Assembly: GCA_003663445.1 (NCBI GenBank)
Contig: QMZZ01000004.1
Coordinates: 1-15,683, forward strand
DNA: 15,683 nt
Source: Candidatus Aenigmatarchaeota archaeon
GTDB lineage: Archaea; Aenigmatarchaeota; Aenigmatarchaeia; QMZP01
Reading direction: 5' to 3'
Part shown: piece by piece, positions 5,827 through 12,648 of the stretch
Numbering within the stretch: the stretch's first letter is position 1
Layout of the letters: each line of letters begins with the position of its first letter
Position numbers and translations under genes: made by a program
The notes under the pieces: model-generated
What the model saw: the letters and a program-made list of their open reading frames with translations, nothing else
Database searches by the model: none
Told to the model about the DNA's origin: nothing

Positions 5827-7628
5827 TGCCGTTTAAAGTCGGTGTAACCACAGGTCTGTACACGATTGCGAGAGCAGAGGAATTGGCTACTTCTGTCAAG
5901 AAGCTCGGTTATGCCCTTACCCGCGGAACTTCGGCTATAGAGATAGCCGGAGATGTCCCGCATGAAGTGACAGAAACCGAGGGAGAGGAAATAAGGCATA
6001 TGGCGAAAAAGCAGGGGATTGACATAACCTTCCACGGCTCTCTAACAGTCCCGTTAGACATGCCTGAAAGGGGCGAGTGGAGGGATGCACACGATCATAT
6101 GCAAAAATCAATCCGTTCAGCCGTTCACTGTGGAGCAAAATATGTCAACTTCCATTCATGCCTGAACATCTGGCCAGAACTCATGACGTATGCAGGAAGG
6201 AAGCTTACGATGTCCTTCTGCGATCATGAAGGTAATTTCATTTCAAAAATCCTGAAGGAATCTGAAAGGCTTAGGGAATGGTTCATTAAACACAGATGGG
6301 ACACTTATGCAAACGATATTCTTACTCATCAGGAAAGACTTAAGGCGTCCACAAGAGCCGAGCTAGAAACCACCAACTGGAGAAAGGAGGAGCTTGCAAA
6401 AAGGATCAGGGAAAAGATAAAGCTTCCTGAGGATCAGCTTCAGATGTTGGTTGATGCCCTGTTAGTTAAAGAGGTTCTGCCTTCCGAGCTTCCTGCTCCT
6501 ATTAGAAAGGAAATAACCAAGATCCTTGAAAAACTCAGGACAGAGACCGCGAACAAACATGCCGAGCTTCAGGAAAGATATCTGAAACAGGCAATAAGGG
6601 AAAAGCTGGCCAAAGGAGGAAAATGGGATACAGAAGAGCTCAAAGCGGTCGTTGGGATAGTCGACGGTGCCCATATTCTCGCTCATTACGTCTTCTTCAC
6701 CCAAGACCCACTCTGGCATGAAATGCTTAAATTCTATCCTGATGTCGCCCAGAAATACCGCTTCGATCCATCAGACCTAGATTCCCTGCTAAACGCCTGG
6801 AAAAGGGCTGAAGAGGAGAACGACAGGAGGTTTAAAGAGTTTTACTACGGGGTTGTTGGAGCCAAGATGGTGGAGGGTCATACGAAAAAAATCCTGGAGT
6901 GGATAGACAAGGTCCTGATCCCGAAGGAGCTGAAGGGAAAGCCAGAGCTTCAGAAGATAGCCAGGGAGATTCAGATATGTTACGAGTCTCCGGATGCCAG
7001 GGACCCGATGCATGCCGGCTTACATATCCTCTGGTCACCGCGCCAACTTTATGCAACGATCAAGACGATAAGGAGGACCCTGAAGACGGACAGGGTTTGG
7101 ATGCTTATGGATTTCGAACATGTCGCAACCCAGGGAATCGATCCGATAAAGGACATGGAAGAGGTCATAAAGCTCGCACCTGATTTCGGTGAATATGTTC
7201 TGGCTGTTCACTCAAACGCTCCGAATCCCCTGCATGCGCACGAGCCGATAGAGCTGGGGGATGAGAGGATTTACAAACTCCTCTGGTTCCTGAGGAAAAC
7301 AGGGATGGGTAGGAAAAGGCTTGTTTATCTATTCTTCGAAAGAGGAGGTGGGAAGGACCCGTTCCAGAGATCTGTCGAGGCACTAAGATTGGTTGCGAAA
7401 TACCTTGAGCAGGATATCGATCCAAAGGAGTTACCGATGGAATTCTATGGGATGAAGGGACCTGTTGCAGGTGATATAAAAAGGCAGCTTCAGATAATCA
7501 GGGAACATGCCTGGGAACCCCTGAAGGACCTGCTCGAGATCCCTGAAGAGGAATGGACGATGCTTTCCCAGGCAGCAATTAGGAAAGGAAAGAAGCCAGA
7601 GGTCTGGAAGAAGGGAGAGTTCAGATAG
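5826..7628 (+). CDS. Endonuclease-IV-like (AP endonuclease family 2) TIM-barrel protein with large helical insertion
   Basis: A 600-residue protein with a xylose-isomerase/endonuclease IV TIM-barrel framework. Metal-ligand candidates in order are E39, H70 (ITFHGS), H110 (VNFHSC), E387 (CYESPD), D429 and H432 (DFEH), H462 (AVHSN), H470 and H472 (HAHE) and E505 (FFERGG). Their order matches the zinc ligands of E. coli Nfo (H69, H109, E145, D179, H182, H216, D229, H231, E261). Nfo is about 285 residues. The extra length here lies mainly between about 150 and 380, as a charged helical insertion. The N-terminal methionine is set by the TAATG overlap with the preceding gene. It ends the rightward arm of the unknown module. 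Endonuclease IV cleaves abasic sites in DNA, but relatives include sugar isomerases, so the substrate is not fixed. The fold is well supported; the activity is an inference. Confidence 0.85.
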   Translation: MPFKVGVTTGLYTIARAEELATSVKKLGYALTRGTSAIEIAGDVPHEVTETEGEEIRHMAKKQGIDITFHGSLTVPLDMPERGEWRDAHDHMQKSIRSAVHCGAKYVNFHSCLNIWPELMTYAGRKLTMSFCDHEGNFISKILKESERLREWFIKHRWDTYANDILTHQERLKASTRAELETTNWRKEELAKRIREKIKLPEDQLQMLVDALLVKEVLPSELPAPIRKEITKILEKLRTETANKHAELQERYLKQAIREKLAKGGKWDTEELKAVVGIVDGAHILAHYVFFTQDPLWHEMLKFYPDVAQKYRFDPSDLDSLLNAWKRAEEENDRRFKEFYYGVVGAKMVEGHTKKILEWIDKVLIPKELKGKPELQKIAREIQICYESPDARDPMHAGLHILWSPRQLYATIKTIRRTLKTDRVWMLMDFEHVATQGIDPIKDMEEVIKLAPDFGEYVLAVHSNAPNPLHAHEPIELGDERIYKLLWFLRKTGMGRKRLVYLFFERGGGKDPFQRSVEALRLVAKYLEQDIDPKELPMEFYGMKGPVAGDIKRQLQIIREHAWEPLKDLLEIPEEEWTMLSQAAIRKGKKPEVWKKGEFR

Positions 7629-7630
7629 TG

Positions 7631-7638
7631 TTTTAAAA
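7631..7638 (+). promoter_or_regulatory. TATA-box-like element upstream of the radical SAM gene
   Basis: TTTTAAAA in the 30-base gap after the TIM-barrel gene, centred 24 bases before the ATG at 7659, with no ribosome binding site between. It fits an archaeal TATA box and a leaderless transcript, and separates this gene from the preceding operon. Confidence 0.55.
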
Positions 7639-7658
7639 CTTTCCTCTTTTTTAGATTT

Positions 7659-8768
7659 ATGAACGTAAACATTTTCCTGACTACAGACTGCAACCTGAAC
7701 TGCCGGCATTGCGGGATAGACAGAAGCATAAGAGGGGAAAGTATGGATCAGGAACTGCTCGAAAGGCTTTTTAGTGATCTGAAAGAACCGGATTTCCAGG
7801 AAATCGCGATAACCGGCGGAGAACCGTTAATCCAGGCGGAAAAGCTCACCAGTTCGCTGAAAAAGACAGGGCTGGGCAAAGAGAAAACCGTTAAGATATT
7901 CACGAACGGGATGTGGGCAAGGGATTACAGGGAAGCTAAAGAGATGATCAAGGAACTCGAATCTGCCGGGGTTTCTCGGCTTCTACTTTCCACAGACGAA
8001 TTTCATCGGGAGTTCGTGCCTTTAGAATATATTGCCAATGCCATCAGGGCTTCTGAAGACAGCTCTATAGAGATCGGGATAAACATGGTAAGCTTTAGAT
8101 CAACCTTCAAAAAGGACAGAAAAAGCGTTTATAAGCTTGCAAAGATGCTAGGGAAAGAGGTAAAAACGGTTTATCGTCCTGTAAATCTTATGAAGCTCGT
8201 GAAATATCAAAGGCTTTCTCGGGTCTGGCCTGTCCTGCGAGCTTTTTTAAGGTACAGCCCTAAAAAGTGTCTCGGAATGTTTTACGTCCTGGATGACGGA
8301 TCAGAAGAGCTTTTCATAGACCAGATTTGGGGGACCCTGGAAGGGAATGCGAAGCAGAACCTGAGGGAAAAGGACCTCATGATAAGGATGTACAAAATCC
8401 CTGCGAAAAAGGAGATTCTCAGTAAAATCCGTGAAATAAAATGCGAAAGCATGGAAATAACCGTCATGCCGGACGGAACCTTGCTACCGTGCTGTTCTTT
8501 CGAAATGTTAAATGCATATAAGGATTTGAAACTTGGAAAGTATCCAGAAACGGATCTTGAGTCATTCAGGAAAAACCTGGAAACACCTCCACTTTCCTTC
8601 CTTTACTCAAGGAAGTGGAAATACCTGGATGAATATATCCAGGGTGATGGACTTTTCTTTGAATGTGCAAGGGTCGATGGGGTTAGCGTTCTTGATCTGT
8701 GTGATTTATGCACAGAGGTCCACAGGTCATATTCTAACAAAAATTTTATAGAGAAAACCAAAATTTAA
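7659..8768 (+). CDS. Radical SAM protein with extra C-terminal cysteines (SPASM/twitch-like)
   Basis: A 369-residue radical SAM enzyme. The cluster motif is C11-x3-C15-x2-C18 (CNLNCRHC), followed by the SAM-binding GGEP at 53-56 and a STDEFH motif near 111-116. These enzymes cleave S-adenosylmethionine to a 5'-deoxyadenosyl radical and modify peptides, RNA or small molecules. The C-terminal third holds further cysteines, C262, C278, C279, C336, C348 and C351, with MPDGTLLPCC, a context typical of SPASM or twitch domains that bind auxiliary iron-sulphur clusters; the spacing is not the textbook SPASM pattern. The gene is followed after 6 bases by the MNT-HEPN fusion, so the two may be cotranscribed. 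No precursor peptide was seen nearby. The substrate cannot be named. Confidence 0.9.
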   Translation: MNVNIFLTTDCNLNCRHCGIDRSIRGESMDQELLERLFSDLKEPDFQEIAITGGEPLIQAEKLTSSLKKTGLGKEKTVKIFTNGMWARDYREAKEMIKELESAGVSRLLLSTDEFHREFVPLEYIANAIRASEDSSIEIGINMVSFRSTFKKDRKSVYKLAKMLGKEVKTVYRPVNLMKLVKYQRLSRVWPVLRAFLRYSPKKCLGMFYVLDDGSEELFIDQIWGTLEGNAKQNLREKDLMIRMYKIPAKKEILSKIREIKCESMEITVMPDGTLLPCCSFEMLNAYKDLKLGKYPETDLESFRKNLETPPLSFLYSRKWKYLDEYIQGDGLFFECARVDGVSVLDLCDLCTEVHRSYSNKNFIEKTKI

Positions 8769-8774
8769 TTATCG

Positions 8775-9896
8775 ATGGCTAAAAAGAAAGGAGAAAAGGG
8801 TGTAGGGAAGAAGGAAAGGATCGAGATCTTAAAAAAGTTTGCAAAAGAAGTCCTGAAAAAGCACGGCGACCTCATCCGTTCGATTGTCCTTTTCGGCTCC
8901 ACCGCAAGGGGTTCTGCCAAAAAGGAATCTGACATAGACGTTTTCGTCATCCTGGACGACACGCGCCACAGGATAACCCCGGCTTTAAAGGAGAAAATCG
9001 AGGAGGACTTGGACGAGATAGCAAAAAAGATATCCAAACAGCTTTCTGTCCAGCAGCCCTACCTGCTGACAGAGTTCTGGGCTTTGGTTCGGGAAGGTCA
9101 TCCCATCATCTTCAACTTCATCAGGGAAGGGATACCCGTTTTCGACCGGGACGTTTTCACACCGATAAAGAAGCTCCTGCAGATGGGGGAGATAAAGCCT
9201 TCACAGGAAGCTGTAGAGAAGTTCATGGAAAGAGGACCCAAGAGGATAAAACGGGTCGAATCGGCAAAGACCTATATGGTCGTCGAGGACTGCTATTATG
9301 CCATGCTTGAGACGGCTCAGGCTGTTCTGATGTTTATGGGGATATCCCCGCCAAGACCCTCTGAAGCTCCTGAGGTCCTGAGGAAATCCCTTTCTCCCAA
9401 ACTGCTTGAAGACAGCTATGTTCAGGACCTGAAGGACATAATCGAGCTGAGGAAAAAGGTCGAGCATCACGAGATCAAGGGAATATCTGGAGAGGAGCTC
9501 GATAAGTGGATAGCCAAGGCAAAGGCCTTTGTTAAGAAGATGCAATCCCTTATCGGCAAGCTCGAAATCATGAAGAGGATATCCATGATCGAGAAGTCGT
9601 ATTCGATTATGACCGAAACGATCATAACGCTTTTGAAAGCGATGGGTAAGGAGGTAAAGCCAGAGGATGTCGAGGAGGTTTTCAAGCGAGAGATAATCGA
9701 GCCAGGTCTGATCCCAGAACAGTACCTGGACGTATACAGGACGCTGAAGCGCTTTTCAGGCTTGGTCGAGAAGGGAAAAGTGATGGAGATCCCGAAGCAG
9801 GAAATAATCGCTCATCGGGAATATGTCAGGAAGTTCATCCGGGAGGCATCAAGGCTCATGAAGCGGAAGCTCAAGGAAGATTCCCGGCTCGAGTGA
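8775..9896 (+). CDS. MNT nucleotidyltransferase fused to HEPN and a second HEPN-like domain
   Basis: A 373-residue protein. Residues about 30-130 form a minimal nucleotidyltransferase of the polymerase-beta superfamily: GS at 41-42, ten residues, then D53-I-D55 (the GSx10DxD signature), with E100 as a candidate third acidic ligand. Residues about 155-260 form a HEPN-type helical domain ending in R226-x4-H231, the RNase signature of active HEPN domains. Residues about 265-368 repeat the helical pattern (SYSIMTETI...LKAMG) but without the Arg-His pair. In HEPN/MNT toxin-antitoxin systems the two domains are usually separate genes, and the MNT subunit silences the HEPN RNase by AMPylation. Here they share one chain, as in some archaeal fusions. 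The 3' end overlaps the convergent kinase gene by 26 bases. The MNT call is firm; the second HEPN is weaker. Confidence 0.87.
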   Translation: MAKKKGEKGVGKKERIEILKKFAKEVLKKHGDLIRSIVLFGSTARGSAKKESDIDVFVILDDTRHRITPALKEKIEEDLDEIAKKISKQLSVQQPYLLTEFWALVREGHPIIFNFIREGIPVFDRDVFTPIKKLLQMGEIKPSQEAVEKFMERGPKRIKRVESAKTYMVVEDCYYAMLETAQAVLMFMGISPPRPSEAPEVLRKSLSPKLLEDSYVQDLKDIIELRKKVEHHEIKGISGEELDKWIAKAKAFVKKMQSLIGKLEIMKRISMIEKSYSIMTETIITLLKAMGKEVKPEDVEEVFKREIIEPGLIPEQYLDVYRTLKRFSGLVEKGKVMEIPKQEIIAHREYVRKFIREASRLMKRKLKEDSRLE

Positions 9897-10437
9897 GCTT
9901 TTTCTCAAGCTCTTTCAGGACCCTTTCCACCTCCTCCCTGACCGTAAGCTCCCCTTTTAGAACCAGATCAGCTTCCCTTTCCTGGTCGAAATAATCGAAA
10001 CCGTAGATTTCCTTCCATCTTTTCCTCTCTATCTCCTGTCTTTTCCTTATGCTTTCCTCTGCCTTTTTAAGCGATATTCCGTCCCTCTTGGCTGTTCTTT
10101 TTGCCCTTACCCTTAGCGGAACCTTAAGCCAAACCGTCAGGTCAGCCAAGTCCTTCAGGAAGTGAACAGAAAGCTTCCCGCAGATAACTATCCCGCCCTT
10201 CCTTGCGAGCTCCCTCTGCTCCTGATCGAGCCCTTGGTGGAAATGTTTGCTGCTTCCCTTTCTGGTCTCCCAAGCCCTGATGGCAGCTTCTGATTCGTTT
10301 TTGCCTGAAACAAGACCCTTCTGGATGAATCCAGGAGAAAAGAACTTCAAACCGAGCCTTTCTGCTAAAGCCCGGGCAAGGGTTGTCGATCCAGCACCAG
10401 GAGGTCCTGATATTGCTATAACCAGTTTTCTTTTCAT
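9871..10437 (-). CDS. cmk: Archaeal-type cytidylate (CMP) kinase, divergent
   Basis: A 188-residue P-loop kinase of the archaeal CMP kinase family, which phosphorylates CMP and dCMP to the diphosphates. Family landmarks: P-loop GPPGAGSTT (11-19), the LDQEQRELARKGG segment (70-82), LTVWLKVPLRVRAKR (100-114), the lid KRDGIS (117-122), and KRWKEIYG (139-146). Oddities: the P-loop lysine position is Ser17 (archaeal relatives I recall have GSGTTT, so absence of Lys is partly family-typical). The segment normally reading VLEGRL is VICGKL, and SAGEIFR is SPGFIQK, so the substrate pocket is changed. The ATG overlaps the TGA of the upstream gene by four bases (ATGA), a coupling signal. The 3' end overlaps the MNT-HEPN gene by 26 bases. 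The family is likely; CMP specificity is uncertain. Confidence 0.8.
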   Translation of the reverse strand: MKRKLVIAISGPPGAGSTTLARALAERLGLKFFSPGFIQKGLVSGKNESEAAIRAWETRKGSSKHFHQGLDQEQRELARKGGIVICGKLSVHFLKDLADLTVWLKVPLRVRAKRTAKRDGISLKKAEESIRKRQEIERKRWKEIYGFDYFDQEREADLVLKGELTVREEVERVLKELEKKLTRAGNLP

Positions 10438-11315
10438 CTCACCATCTCCCCAAGCTCTTCAAGGATCGAGAGGAAGAACTGCTCCCTGTCAGGATCCTCG
10501 AATATCAGGGTCCCTCTTGCGCCCTGGGCCATCGACTCCCTTATCAGCAGGTCTAGCTTGAGATCGGATTTCCTGTAGGGAATGTGCTCTATCTCCCCCT
10601 TCAGCCCGTACTTGATACCTGAAAAGAAGAAATAGATGTCCTTTAAGCATGCCGGCCCGAGCTCACGCTTTATCTTTTCAAAAACCCGCCTGAAATCCTC
10701 CTGTCTCTTCAGTCCACCGGCCCCCCTTGCATGCAGGTGCGCCCAGTTTATGACAGGTTCTGTTGAGTTGGTACGCTTCACGATCTCGAGCACATCATCA
10801 AGGTCCCCGAGCTCGTCTGTCCTTCCTGTCACCTCTATACCTATCGTGAGCTTGAGCCTCAGTTCAGTCACGATCTCGTTAAGCTTGTAAACCGTAAGCC
10901 TTAAAGCCTGATCAAGGGGCATCCTCCTGTAGAAATTCGGCTGGAGGATGAAAAGCCGGCAGTCCATAATTGAGGCGATCGTGCAGAAGAGCTTTAGCTG
11001 TTCATCCGGCATCTCTGGCAGGTCAGGATAGTGGATCGAGAGCTCTATATTCAGCTTCTTTGCCTCATCCTTTATCTTTATAAGGTCCCCGTAAACCGTT
11101 TTGTAGAGGTCAGATGTAGTTTGGATCCCTGAAAAGAGCTCTTTAGGAAGCACAAAAGCCCTCAAACCGACCCTATAGAGCTCCTTAAGAACCTGCAGGA
11201 CCTCCTCACGGTTCCTCACCACAGGAAGCCTTTTTGTCCCATAGGGGATCCCGAGCCTGAAACCCAACCTCTCCTGGATCTTCAAAGCCCTCTTCCTTAT
11301 AAGCATGTCATACAT
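10434..11315 (-). CDS. Endonuclease-IV-like TIM-barrel protein, several metal ligands replaced
   Basis: A 293-residue protein of the AP endonuclease family 2/xylose isomerase-like TIM-barrel superfamily. Recognisable landmarks are GIPYGTKRLP near the start, H95 (SIHYPD), E161 (IGIEVTG), WAHLHARGAGG (191-201), FSGIKYG...GEIEHIPY (231-247) and E273 (LIFEDP). Archaeal relatives typically read IDFAHLHAR and HxSGIEYG. Here the Asp before AHLHAR is Asn190, the His of HxSGI is Phe, and the second ligand strand has LQPN (Q125) where Nfo has a His. H95, E161, H193, H244 and E273 remain. The full trinuclear zinc site is therefore unlikely, and the protein may bind fewer metals or have another role. Starts at 11315 or 11306 (M4) are both possible. 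It is coupled to the kinase gene by an ATGA overlap. Confidence 0.82.
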   Translation of the reverse strand: MYDMLIRKRALKIQERLGFRLGIPYGTKRLPVVRNREEVLQVLKELYRVGLRAFVLPKELFSGIQTTSDLYKTVYGDLIKIKDEAKKLNIELSIHYPDLPEMPDEQLKLFCTIASIMDCRLFILQPNFYRRMPLDQALRLTVYKLNEIVTELRLKLTIGIEVTGRTDELGDLDDVLEIVKRTNSTEPVINWAHLHARGAGGLKRQEDFRRVFEKIKRELGPACLKDIYFFFSGIKYGLKGEIEHIPYRKSDLKLDLLIRESMAQGARGTLIFEDPDREQFFLSILEELGEMVR

Positions 11316-11335
11316 ATTTATAATTTCCGCCAGAA

Positions 11336-11836
11336 TTAGAAAAAGCTGTAAGCAGGCTTCAGACCCTTTCTTCGGACAAGCTTGGAGAACCTGTCCTTAT
11401 ATTCCTGGTAAACCGAGGTTTCTCCCCAAAGTTTGTCTGAAATCCAGGAAGCTGCTCCCTCGATCCACTCCTCAGCCTTCCTTCCCCAGCGATAGAATGC
11501 TCTATCCATCAGACCGGTGTTTGCCTGATCAGCATGGATGAGCTCCTCTCCCAGGACCCTTTCTGGCTTGGGTATCCTGAAATACCTTTCAAGCCAGGGC
11601 CTTTCAGGATCGTAAAGCTCCTTGAAGCAAACAGGGTCCACCACTACTTCATTTTCAAGTGGATCGTAAAGCCCGAATATCTTCTTGACAGCCAACCTGT
11701 CTCCGATCTTGCAGAAATAAGTCGGGAGCTTCCCGAGCCTCACCTTCAGCCTTCCGAGATAGGGGTCTCTACCGAGCTCCTTCCTGAAATAGCTCCTGAG
11801 CCTATCAGCCGTCCTTTCCAGGTACTTCCTCAGCAT
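11336..11836 (-). CDS. Unknown 166-residue protein with near-HExxH (EELIH) motif, zincin-like
   Basis: No named family is recognised. The pattern resembles a gluzincin-type metallopeptidase core: YDPLENEVVVDP (58-68), then VLGEELIHADQ (94-104), then WIEGAASWISDKL (124-136). In zincins the corresponding elements are HExxHxxQ and an EGxA helix with the third zinc ligand. Here H101 and E98 would be the second His and the catalytic Glu, and E127 the third ligand, but the first His is Glu97. Either the site is inactive or Glu serves as a ligand. There is no signal peptide or membrane segment, so the protein is probably cytoplasmic. It heads the leftward three-gene group, with a 20-base gap to the TIM-barrel gene, and diverges from the DUF63 gene by 26 bases. 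Confidence 0.72.
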   Translation of the reverse strand: MLRKYLERTADRLRSYFRKELGRDPYLGRLKVRLGKLPTYFCKIGDRLAVKKIFGLYDPLENEVVVDPVCFKELYDPERPWLERYFRIPKPERVLGEELIHADQANTGLMDRAFYRWGRKAEEWIEGAASWISDKLWGETSVYQEYKDRFSKLVRRKGLKPAYSFF

Positions 11837-11841
11837 TTTAA
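11836..11841 (+). promoter_or_regulatory. TATA-box-like element upstream of the DUF63 gene
   Basis: TTTTAA centred 24 bases before the ATG at 11863, at the same distance as the elements before the ychF and radical SAM genes. It touches the start codon of the divergent 166-residue gene. The minus-strand gene has only a weaker AATAAG run at a similar distance. Confidence 0.45.
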
Positions 11842-11862
11842 TTCTTTTCCCGAAAACTTATT

Positions 11863-12648
11863 ATGCTTTACGACTGGTTCATTGAGCCGATCCTGAGGAA
11901 TGGATGGTTCAATCCAATAAATACAGCGGTTTACGGCATCCTGCTCGTCCTCGGGTCCTGGCTCGTCTTTCGCCTTTTGACCAGGCTGGAGATCAGGATA
12001 GATTTACGTTTTGCAGTCAGTCTCCTTCCCTTTATCGGATGGGCATGCATCGCAAGGGTCCTGAAGGACTCGGCAACAGCCGGGCTGATAAACGGTATCT
12101 TTTCAAGCCCGATCTGGGTGACCCCTGGCTCATACCTGCTCACCTTTGGACTTGCGCTTTCCTGCCTGCTGATAAGCTTGCTTTTGCAGGAAAATTTTGG
12201 GATAGCTTACTGGAAAACCATGCTTATCCTCGGAACAGTTTCATGCCTGGGTCTAGTCTGGATGGTCCCGAGGTTCAGCCCTATCCCTCCCCTGATCGTC
12301 CTTGGGATTACCGGGATATGGTCCTGCCTCTGGCTCTTCAGCCGTAAACTCGGGATGAGCTGGGAGAATGTCTGCATCCTTTCTGCCCATTCCCTTGACG
12401 CCTCTGCAACCGTTACAGCAGTAGTCCTCTTCGGATACCTCGAGCAACACGTCCTGCCGAGGTTGCTGATGGCTTTAAGCCCCTATTCCTTCTTCCTCCT
12501 CAAGTTCTTCGTCCTGCTTCCTGTCCTTTTCCTTCTTGACCGCTGGACCGAACCAGGTCAGCTCAGGACCTTCCTAAAAATCGTGATCCTTATCCTCGGT
12601 CTCGCCCCTGGCCTCAGGAGCCTTATAAGGTTGGGGGTCGGGGTTTAG
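11863..12648 (+). CDS. DUF63 family archaeal integral membrane protein
   Basis: A 261-residue polytopic membrane protein with about seven or eight hydrophobic helices. Features that match the archaeal DUF63 family are NPINTAVYG (17-25), the LLPFIGW...RVLKDS segment (54-70), HSLDASAT (176-183), the YLEQHVLPR element (192-200), LKFFVLLPV (213-221) and the C-terminal LGLAPGLR (246-253). The conserved His, Asp, Glu and Arg residues sit in or next to helices, which suggests an enzymatic or transport site, but the family has no established function that I know of. The length is normal for the family. It stands alone on the plus strand with its own TATA-like element. Its last four bases overlap the 3' end of the convergent surface-protein gene. 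Confidence 0.9.
   Translation: MLYDWFIEPILRNGWFNPINTAVYGILLVLGSWLVFRLLTRLEIRIDLRFAVSLLPFIGWACIARVLKDSATAGLINGIFSSPIWVTPGSYLLTFGLALSCLLISLLLQENFGIAYWKTMLILGTVSCLGLVWMVPRFSPIPPLIVLGITGIWSCLWLFSRKLGMSWENVCILSAHSLDASATVTAVVLFGYLEQHVLPRLLMALSPYSFFLLKFFVLLPVLFLLDRWTEPGQLRTFLKIVILILGLAPGLRSLIRLGVGV

Noticed and set aside
8775..9896. Reading the nucleotidyltransferase as a CCA-adding enzyme or poly(A) polymerase
   Set aside because: It lacks the length and the tRNA-binding domains. The GSx10DxD pattern followed by a helical R-x4-H domain fits MNT plus HEPN.
11904..12347. 147-residue plus-strand frame inside the DUF63 gene
   Set aside because: DUF63 motifs run through the other frame over the whole interval, and this frame is Pro/Arg-rich without recognisable domains.
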